Positions 1 through 5,204 of a stretch of DNA of 12,598 nucleotides are shown here, one piece after another. Position numbers and translations under genes: made by a program. The notes under the pieces were generated by a model, which saw only the letters and a list, made by a program, of their open reading frames with translations, was not told the origin of the DNA and searched no databases. Position 1 is the stretch's first letter, and every line of letters begins with the position of its first letter. The stretch comes from Zetaproteobacteria bacterium (GTDB lineage: Bacteria > Pseudomonadota > Zetaproteobacteria > Mariprofundales > Mariprofundaceae): positions 1 through 12,598 of the forward strand of contig JAJRVH010000234.1 of the NCBI GenBank assembly GCA_021545625.1, in the 5' to 3' direction.

Positions 1-293
<293 letters not shown>

Positions 294-333
294 TGCAACG
301 TTAAGACATTGGTCATCACAAAATATCAGCTAT

Positions 334-355
334 GACCGGAAGTTCGCTTTCGGTC
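334..355 (+). other. TTCG-capped hairpin in 23S-5S spacer
   Basis: A 9-bp stem (334-342 with 347-355, one G-T pair) is closed by a TTCG tetraloop. It sits in the 70-base spacer between 23S and 5S. Such stable stems in rRNA spacers are commonly processing or folding elements; that role here is an inference. It is not followed by a T-tract, so it is not a terminator. Confidence 0.65.
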
Positions 356-362
356 CACCAGT

Positions 363-480
363 TTCCTGGTGTCCATAGCGAGGAGGAAACGCCTGATCCC
401 ATCCCGAACTCAGAAGCTAAGCTCCTTAGCGCCGATGGTACTGTGGGGTTCCCCACGGGAGAGTAGGTCGATGCCAGGAT
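363..480 (+). rRNA. rrf: 5S ribosomal RNA
   Basis: The sequence has the conserved 5S core ATCCCATCCCGAACTCAG (about 398-415) and the distal GAGAGTAGGTC segment. Helix I is formed by CCTGG at 365-369 pairing with CCAGG at 474-478, which sets the ends to within a few bases. Length is about 118, normal for a bacterial 5S. It follows the 23S gene by about 70 bases and is followed by two intrinsic terminators, so it is the last gene of the rRNA operon. A long open frame that runs through it is a shadow. Confidence 0.95.
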
Positions 481-489
481 TTTTATACG

Positions 490-530
490 AAGGCCCATCG
501 TTGAGCGAAAGCTCCGATGGGCCTTTTCTT
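490..530 (+). terminator. Intrinsic terminator of the rRNA operon (first)
   Basis: A 10-bp perfect stem (491-500 with 515-524) is topped by a second small stem GAGC/GCTC with a GAAA tetraloop (503-514). It is followed by a T-rich run, TTTTCTTTTC. It begins about ten bases after the 5S end, as expected for the end of an rrn operon. Confidence 0.92.
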
Positions 531-536
531 TTCTGT

Positions 537-568
537 ACCGTCGAAGAATTATGCTTCGACGGTTTTTT
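537..568 (+). terminator. Second, tandem intrinsic terminator
   Basis: A 10-bp perfect stem (537-546 with 554-563) with a 7-base loop runs directly into six Ts (563-568). It lies just after the first terminator, so the highly transcribed rRNA operon is closed by two terminators in series. It also insulates the accessory genes that follow. Confidence 0.9.
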
Positions 569-596
569 GTTGCCTAATTCTTTTGTTTCCATCAAC

Positions 597-878
597 ATGG
601 CATATATGACAAAAATGACGAGGCGAAAAAACGAATTGCTGGCGGTTATTGAACAGTCTCCGTCCATGTCGATTTATCAGCTTGCGCAGAGATGTGGGCG
701 CAATTACCGGCGCGTTTATGATCATGTGCAGGAGCTGGCAGCGGCAGGCCATGTCCGCATTCGTTCGGATGTCCGAAACGGGCGGCGGGTATCGATCGTG
801 GAAAGCATTTATCATCAGCGTTTGCGAAGACTGGATGAACTGTATGCTTTCAAGGTGAAGGCTGATGCAGCTTGCTGA
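597..878 (+). CDS. Small winged-helix DNA-binding protein, probable antitoxin/repressor of the downstream nucleotidyltransferase
   Basis: This encodes a protein of about 93 residues. Residues 25-51 read as a helix-turn-helix (SIYQLAQRCGRNYRRVYDHV then QELAAAG). Residues 53-68 form a basic, wing-like segment. It resembles small MarR/ArsR-fold predicted regulators that sit beside nucleotidyltransferase genes. There is no signal peptide or membrane segment, so it should be cytosolic. Start is uncertain: ATG at 597, 606 and 615 are all in frame and none has a good Shine-Dalgarno; 597 is the longest that stays clear of the terminator. The stop overlaps the next gene by 14 bases, inside a 13-bp tandem duplication. 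By analogy with AbiE-type pairs it may bind its own promoter and restrain the partner; that is inference. It could also be a truncated half of a once-fused protein. Confidence 0.72.
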   Translation: MAYMTKMTRRKNELLAVIEQSPSMSIYQLAQRCGRNYRRVYDHVQELAAAGHVRIRSDVRNGRRVSIVESIYHQRLRRLDELYAFKVKADAAC

Positions 879-886
879 TGCAGCTT
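861..886 (+). repeat. Perfect 13-bp tandem duplication at the gene junction
   Basis: GCTGATGCAGCTT occurs twice back to back, at 861-873 and 874-886. The first copy carries the ATG at 865 that starts the nucleotidyltransferase; the junction of the copies makes the TGA at 876-878 that ends the winged-helix gene. Because 13 is not a multiple of three, gain or loss of a copy shifts frame. With one copy the two reading frames become one. Confidence 0.95.
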
Positions 887-1389
887 CCCGCCTGTTATCC
901 GTACTTGATCCCGAGGGTGTGCTGATCGGTGGTGTTTGCGGTGCCCTTTACGGAGTGGAGCGATTCACCCGGGATGTGGATATTGCTGCAGGTGTCGGTC
1001 CGGAAGAGATTGTCAGACGTCTTGGAACTGTCAATATTGATGCGGAAATATGTCGCAGCAACGACCCGGATGACCTGAGTTGGGTGGTGCATGGTGAAAT
1101 CGACGGGATTCCGTTCCAGGTTTTGCCAGCTTCCGAAACCGGCATCGATTGCGCCGCCTTCGAGCTGAAGGCCGGCCTGCGCGTGGCGGATATCAGGAGC
1201 TTTATCGTCAGCAAGTGCCTGGCCAGCGGCCAGCAGGATATGCATGATGTCGCGGCGCTGTGCCTGATCTATCCCGAACTGGAAGGTTTCTGCCGCGAAT
1301 CGGCGGCTGCTCACGGCTGTCTTGAGAAACTCGAATCATGGCTGAATGACCGCCGCCTGTGGCAAAGGTATTCGCCAGAGGCGGAATAA
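865..1389 (+). CDS. Nucleotidyltransferase, AbiEii/MNT-like, probable toxin-type partner
   Basis: This encodes a 174-residue protein of the polymerase-beta nucleotidyltransferase fold. Visible active-site elements are GG at 22-23 (IGGVCGALYG), R-x-T-R-D-V-D around 33-39 with the metal-binding D37 and D39, and a late motif K117...D125-x-x-D128, as in AbiEii-type enzymes. Such enzymes move a nucleotide or nucleotides onto RNA or protein targets; the substrate here is unknown. The start at 865 is preceded by AAGGTGA (852-858), six bases upstream, and lies inside the previous gene, so translation is probably coupled. The upstream winged-helix gene makes the pair resemble a toxin-antitoxin unit, but its partner lacks the C-terminal AbiEi domain, so it is not a standard AbiE system. 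It is convergent with the HNH gene, with 18 bases between the stops. A minor-substrate housekeeping transferase remains possible. Confidence 0.82.
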   Translation: MQLADAASRLLSVLDPEGVLIGGVCGALYGVERFTRDVDIAAGVGPEEIVRRLGTVNIDAEICRSNDPDDLSWVVHGEIDGIPFQVLPASETGIDCAAFELKAGLRVADIRSFIVSKCLASGQQDMHDVAALCLIYPELEGFCRESAAAHGCLEKLESWLNDRRLWQRYSPEAE

Positions 1390-1407
1390 TCTGGCCGGGG
1401 TTTCGCT

Positions 1408-2196
1408 TCAGACATGATCGACAAACACCGTTTCCCGATGCTGCGCTAGAAACGCTTTGTTAGGCGCAAAGCGCTCGGGCAACGTGATTTGTTTCCCCGC
1501 CAATGGATGGAAGCAGTCGCGGACAATGGCTTCGTTCCGCTGCTCTAAATCTTTGGAGAGAATGATCCGATAATCGTCATCCAATGTGATCAAGCCGCGA
1601 TCAAACGCCTTATCATGCAAGGCGGAGAGGCAGAGGCCGTTGCGCGGATTCAGCCGATTATGCTTGTCTTTGCTCCACGGTACGATATGGCTGGCAACGA
1701 GCAGGCGGGAATCAGAAAGACCGGACATGCAGCAACGCCCCAGATAGCTGCTCAACACGGCCCGCCGGAAGAAATTCTGCCGCATGCGCTGTTCGGTGAT
1801 GGCTTTCCGAGTCTCGCCAGTGAAGTCATTAACATCATCGGGCACCACATCGGCCTGTTCGTTGTCGCTGGGGGATAGCCCCTTTTCTTTCCTTAGCTTT
1901 TCATAGATACGCAGGCATTCCGTAGCCAATTGGTCCCAGTCGGCATGAAATTCCTCCCATACCTCTTGATCCAATGCTGAAGCATTGCCTAGGCCACTGC
2001 GTCCCGATTCAATAATCGCTGGATCAAGGCTGGCGATATTGCAGAGCTTCATGGCCACCGCTCCTGGGGTGCGCCCAATTAGCTTGGCAAGCTCAATGAT
2101 CTCCGGGTTCCTGCTATGCAGTTTCCCAAACGGCAACTGGCAATAGAGGTTGAACCCAAGCTTCACCTCTTCTTTCGTCCAGCGAGGGCTTGTCAT
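1408..2196 (-). CDS. HNH endonuclease family protein
   Basis: This encodes a 262-residue protein in two parts. The N-terminal part (about 5-105) starts WTKEEVKLGFNLYCQLPFGK and carries a GRTPGAVAMKL helix, a segment typical of HNH proteins of this type and perhaps DNA-binding. The C-terminal part has an HNH_2-like nuclease core: C156, S169-H170 in VASHIVPWS, N183-P-R-N-G187 and H194 in LHDKAFD. It is likely a metal-dependent DNA nuclease, perhaps a defence or restriction enzyme; no methyltransferase lies nearby. I chose ATG 2196 because family similarity begins at SPRWTKEE. The longer frame from 2247 reads through the out-of-frame end of a NERD gene remnant and has no ribosome binding site. 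The stop of that remnant (2210) lies 13 bases before this start, so translation may be coupled. It looks horizontally acquired. Confidence 0.85.
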   Translation of the reverse strand: MTSPRWTKEEVKLGFNLYCQLPFGKLHSRNPEIIELAKLIGRTPGAVAMKLCNIASLDPAIIESGRSGLGNASALDQEVWEEFHADWDQLATECLRIYEKLRKEKGLSPSDNEQADVVPDDVNDFTGETRKAITEQRMRQNFFRRAVLSSYLGRCCMSGLSDSRLLVASHIVPWSKDKHNRLNPRNGLCLSALHDKAFDRGLITLDDDYRIILSKDLEQRNEAIVRDCFHPLAGKQITLPERFAPNKAFLAQHRETVFVDHV

Positions 2197-2209
2197 ATCT
2201 GCGGGTGTC

Positions 2210-2389
2210 TCATTTGCATCTGACGTTTTTGATAAGGTGATAGTCATTTTTATTGAGAAACAGGCGAACGCCGAGGTTGACCATGGCTTCGCCCATGAAG
2301 CCTTTGAGCAGGGTTGTCAGAACAACCAGTGGCAGCAGCCACCAAAAGCCGGAAAGGTGTTGCTCAAACAGTGCGCCGAAATCGATCAT
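2210..2389 (-). pseudogene. 5' remnant of a NERD-domain protein gene
   Basis: This is a 59-codon frame beginning ATG at 2389 with a GAGG ribosome binding site about eight bases upstream. The product begins MIDFGALFEQHLSGFWWLLP, then a hydrophobic segment (about 15-29), then GEAMVNLGVRLFLNKNDYHL and IKNV. That order, an N-terminal membrane helix followed by GE-x-x-V-N and YHLI-x-NV, is how NERD (nuclease-related) proteins begin. In the family the frame continues into a T-x-x-IDH-I-V-x-S nuclease-like core; here it reads three unrelated residues (RCK) and stops at 2210. The break falls near 2220, where the HNH gene begins. The rest of the domain is not found in any frame nearby. It is probably a chromosomal gene truncated by arrival of the HNH segment. 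It may still be translated as a leader peptide for the HNH gene. Confidence 0.72.
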
Positions 2390-2460
2390 TGAAAGACCTC
2401 ACGCCGGGCGGGTTTGCGTTTCGTGCCCATAGATGCCCGCTAGCATGCATAGCCTACATC

Positions 2461-2514
2461 TGTTCAGGACAATGCCAAATATCCGGTGTATGGAAAGGGT
2501 AATCGTCCTGAACA
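2461..2514. repeat. 10-bp perfect inverted repeat in divergent intergenic region
   Basis: TGTTCAGGAC at 2461-2470 is matched by its exact reverse complement GTCCTGAACA at 2505-2514, with 34 bases between. It lies between the minus-strand NERD remnant and the plus-strand CaCA exchanger, in the 240-base gap where no gene is seen. It may be an operator pair or the edge of an inserted segment. There is no T-tract, so it is not a terminator. Confidence 0.6.
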
Positions 2515-2631
2515 CCGAACTCCCTAAATGGACTTTTGGTTACTGTATCCGGTCTCGTTGCTAGTATCCGTTTCCATGATGCGCCTGCATGGCAAGTTGA
2601 GATCCACCGGGCCGTTGAGGGGCGGCCGCCG

Positions 2632-3585
2632 ATGCTGATCGCCGTCCTGACGCTGCTTTCCGGGCTGCTTCTGCTGCTCTGGGCCGCCGACCGGTTCGTC
2701 GATGGCGCTGCGACAATCGCGGCGTATTTCCGTGTGTCACCGATGATCATCGGCATGACGATCGTCAGCCTGGGCACCTCGCTGCCGGAGATGATCGTGT
2801 CCGCGATCGCCGCCCTCGACGGCAACCGGGATCTGGGCATCGGCAACGTACTTGGCTCGAACATCGCCAATGTCGGGCTGGTGCTGGGCATGACGGCGCT
2901 GCTGGTGCCGTTTCCGGTTCGCTCGATGACTGTCCGCCGGGAGATCCCGGTGCTGATGCTGGTCACCGCGCTGGCCTTTGTGCTGATGGCGGACGGCAGC
3001 CTGGGGCGGATGGACGGGATGGCATTGCTGGCCGCGACGCTGGTCCTGCTGGCCTGGCTGGCGCGTATCTCTCTGCGCGACCGGCATGATCCCCTGGCCG
3101 GGGAGTTTGAAGCGGCGGTGGCCGGCGGCGCGCGTCCCGGCCGGGCCGCCTTCTTTTTCGCGTTCGGCCTGATCATGCTGTTCGTCAGTTCGAAAATGGT
3201 GGTTTGGGGAGCCTCGGAGATTGCCCGTTTCCTCGGCGTCGGCGACCTGCTCATCGGCCTGACCGTGGTCGCCATCGGCACCAGTCTGCCGGAACTCGTC
3301 GCATCGGTGGCCTGTGTGCTGAAGGGGCGGGCGGACATGGCTGTCGGCAACGTGATCGGCTCGAACATGTTCAACCTTCTGCTGGTGCTGGCCATGCCGG
3401 CGCTGGCCGAACCGGGCGCGTTCGCGCCGCAGGCCCTGCTGAGGGACTTCCCCGTCATGCTTGCGTTCACGCTCGCGTTGCCCGTCGTCTGTTTCGCCCT
3501 GCGCGGGCGGGGCAGGGTCGGCCGCGTGGAAGGCGGCGTGCTTGTCGCGGCCTACGCCGCCTATCTCTGTCTGCTTCGGCCCTGA
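2632..3585 (+). CDS. CaCA-family Na+(or H+)/Ca2+ exchanger, YrbG-like
   Basis: This encodes a 317-residue integral inner-membrane protein with the duplicated alpha-repeats of the CaCA superfamily. Repeat 1 has GTSLPE at 48-53 and GNVLGSN at 71-77; repeat 2 has GTSLPE at 216-221 and GNVIGSN at 239-245. The two glutamates E53 and E221 are the cation-binding residues. About ten hydrophobic helices are visible, with a charged loop at 147-172 between the halves; length fits bacterial family members. It probably exports Ca2+ in exchange for Na+ or H+. Start at ATG 2632 has GAGGGG nine bases upstream and begins a membrane helix; an upstream TTG frame from 2536 has no such support. A second, more divergent CaCA gene lies at 7143. 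It is a lone gene, ending just before a convergent minus-strand operon. Confidence 0.93.
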   Translation: MLIAVLTLLSGLLLLLWAADRFVDGAATIAAYFRVSPMIIGMTIVSLGTSLPEMIVSAIAALDGNRDLGIGNVLGSNIANVGLVLGMTALLVPFPVRSMTVRREIPVLMLVTALAFVLMADGSLGRMDGMALLAATLVLLAWLARISLRDRHDPLAGEFEAAVAGGARPGRAAFFFAFGLIMLFVSSKMVVWGASEIARFLGVGDLLIGLTVVAIGTSLPELVASVACVLKGRADMAVGNVIGSNMFNLLLVLAMPALAEPGAFAPQALLRDFPVMLAFTLALPVVCFALRGRGRVGRVEGGVLVAAYAAYLCLLRP

Positions 3586-3588
3586 GGC

Positions 3589-3616
3589 CGGCCTGTCATG
3601 CGGGGGCCGTTTTTTT
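3589..3616 (+). terminator. Weak intrinsic terminator after the CaCA exchanger
   Basis: A 5-bp GC stem (CGGCC at 3589-3593 with GGCCG at 3605-3609) is followed by seven Ts (3610-3616), directly after the stop of the exchanger. The stem is short and overlaps the 3' end of the convergent gene. Confidence 0.45.
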
Positions 3617-4213
3617 CCACGGGCTGAAGATGACGTCGTCCTCGAACAGCTCCTGGGGATTGATCGTTTCGTTCGGACGGCGCAGCACGCCCTGGTCGCG
3701 GTAGTCCGGGATCCGGTCGAGGCAGTAGGCGACCAGTTCGCTGCAGATCCACCTGTCTTCATCGTTCAGTATGCGGTCGAGCAGGTCCTCCGCCCGGTTG
3801 CAGGTCAGAAGATTGAGCAGATGTCCGAAGAAGCTGCCGCTGACCGCGGCTCCCAGGATCAGCGCGTGGTCGTAGTCCTTGCCGACCTCGGGGGCGGCGA
3901 GGGCATGCAGCCTGTCGGCGATGTCCGCGTTCAGGCCACGCGGCTTGCGGAAAAAGATCTGGCAGTTCGGGTCGTCGAAATAGCCTTGCAGATCGGCCCT
4001 GCGCACCCCCGAACCGACGGCCTCGATGCATTCGTTTTCACCTGTTACCAGCAAGGCATGCGTGGCACGAATGTCGCCCATGCGCTCCCAGCGCGTGAAC
4101 CATGCCGTGCCGAGCGCGAAGATGTGATCCCTGTTGTAGGTGAAGCCGATATAGCCCCTGTCGTAGTTGACCCCGTATCGCGGTTCCAGATACTGAATTT
4201 CAAGCTGACTCAT
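3596..4213 (-). CDS. YiiX-like permuted papain-fold (NlpC/P60-related) protein
   Basis: This encodes a 205-residue protein. It fits the circularly permuted papain-like (YiiX/YebB-type) family, where the catalytic His precedes the Cys: H52 in ATHALLVTGENECIEA and C157 in RWICSELVAYC, with a conserved acidic residue near 61-64. Members are thought to be amidases or peptidases; substrates are mostly unknown. No signal peptide is seen; a moderately hydrophobic stretch lies at 117-136. ATG 4213 was chosen because GAGGGGG stands just upstream and the family fold begins there; the longer frame to 4279 runs inside lpxK. It overlaps the end of lpxK by 14 bases, so it is the third gene of a waaA-lpxK operon. 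That points to envelope or lipid-linked work, by context only. Confidence 0.78.
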   Translation of the reverse strand: MSQLEIQYLEPRYGVNYDRGYIGFTYNRDHIFALGTAWFTRWERMGDIRATHALLVTGENECIEAVGSGVRRADLQGYFDDPNCQIFFRKPRGLNADIADRLHALAAPEVGKDYDHALILGAAVSGSFFGHLLNLLTCNRAEDLLDRILNDEDRWICSELVAYCLDRIPDYRDQGVLRRPNETINPQELFEDDVIFSPWKKTAPA

Positions 4214-5204
4214 GGTTTCCCCCTCTTGCGGCGATGTCCGCATGGGCAAGGATAGCCTCCGCCAGGCCGTTTTCGCCACGGCCGTGCTGCGGCAGCACCC
4301 ATAGCGGCACGTCGCGGGGCCAGAGCCGGGTCAGCTTGACCGCGTCCTTGGCCGTGACCGCGACCGGCATCCGGTGCTCCAGCAGGCGGCGGACATCGGT
4401 TGCGGAGAAACGGTGGTGGTCCGGAAAGAAACATTCGGACGTGATGCGGACGCCGGCCCGCCCCAGATCTTCCACAAAGCGCCGGGGCCGGGCGATGCCG
4501 GTTGCGGCCAGCACCTGCGCGGGCGCCGTCGTTTCCAGCTGCATCGCGTCCCGCAACGCGCCGGCCCCGGCCCGCCAGCGCCATTCCTTCCGCTTCGTCA
4601 GTGGCCTGCCGTCGCCCGCGCCGCTGCGCACGATGATATCGGCGCGGTCGAGTGCGGAGAGCGGCTCCCGCAGCGGGCCGGCCGGGATCAGGCGGCCGTT
4701 GCCGACGCCGTCGGCCGGTACCAGCACGATATCGCAGGCCCGTTCAAGCTGGCGGTACTGGAAGCCGTCGTCGAGGATGATCACATCGCCGAGTTCGCCC
4801 GCCACGCGCGCGCCGGCGACGCGGTCACGGCCGGCGATCACCGGAAAGTCGCTGCCGGCCAGCAGTACGGCCTCGTCGCCGCACTGCGCGGGATCGTCGC
4901 CGGGCATGACCCGGCGCGTCCGCGCGCCGCTGCCGCCGTCGCCACGGCAGAGGATGACCGGCGCGTGGCCCGCCCGTTGCAGCGCTTCGGCCAGCCAGAT
5001 GACGAACGGCGTTTTGCCGCTGCCGCCGACCGTGATATTGCCGACCGAGATCAGCGGCAGCGGTGGCTGCGTCGCACGGCGCGCGCGCCGTGCCAGATGC
5101 CGGCGGCTGATGGCGGCATAGAGTGGTTCGGCAAGACGCAGCAGCCGCGGAGGTTCGGCCGCCTGCCACCAGATGCGTTCGATATGCCGGTGCAGCCCGC
5201 TCAT
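4200..5204 (-). CDS. lpxK: Tetraacyldisaccharide 4'-kinase LpxK
   Basis: This encodes a 334-residue inner-membrane-associated kinase that adds the 4'-phosphate to the lipid A disaccharide precursor using ATP, giving lipid IVA, the substrate of WaaA. Visible motifs are the Walker A loop GGSGKTP at 60-66 within ISVGNITVG, the family signature DDGFQ at 145-149 with its catalytic Asp, and the C-terminal DHHRFS (262-267) and TAKDAVKL (284-291) motifs. Length is normal. The segment LCRGDGG (85-91) replaces the commoner SRGYG. ATG 5204 overlaps the stop of waaA as ATGA (5201-5204), the classic coupled arrangement, and settles the start over an upstream in-frame one. The order waaA-lpxK links the two consecutive lipid A steps in one transcript. 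Confidence 0.96.
   Translation of the reverse strand: MSGLHRHIERIWWQAAEPPRLLRLAEPLYAAISRRHLARRARRATQPPLPLISVGNITVGGSGKTPFVIWLAEALQRAGHAPVILCRGDGGSGARTRRVMPGDDPAQCGDEAVLLAGSDFPVIAGRDRVAGARVAGELGDVIILDDGFQYRQLERACDIVLVPADGVGNGRLIPAGPLREPLSALDRADIIVRSGAGDGRPLTKRKEWRWRAGAGALRDAMQLETTAPAQVLAATGIARPRRFVEDLGRAGVRITSECFFPDHHRFSATDVRRLLEHRMPVAVTAKDAVKLTRLWPRDVPLWVLPQHGRGENGLAEAILAHADIAARGGNHESA

Noticed and set aside
369..596. Open frame from the 5S gene into the winged-helix gene
   Set aside because: It runs through 5S rRNA and two terminators; the protein homology begins only after about 597.
878..925. TGATG stop-start overlap suggesting ATG 878 as the nucleotidyltransferase start
   Set aside because: That frame reaches a stop after about 15 codons; the enzyme frame is the one from 865.
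2534..2567. Possible promoter (TTTTGG/TAGTAT) before the CaCA exchanger
   Set aside because: Spacing of about 20 or more and weak matches make it no better than chance.
2536..2631. N-terminal extension of the CaCA exchanger from TTG 2536
   Set aside because: The extra residues are not membrane-like, and ATG 2632 has a good GAGGGG site and begins the first helix.
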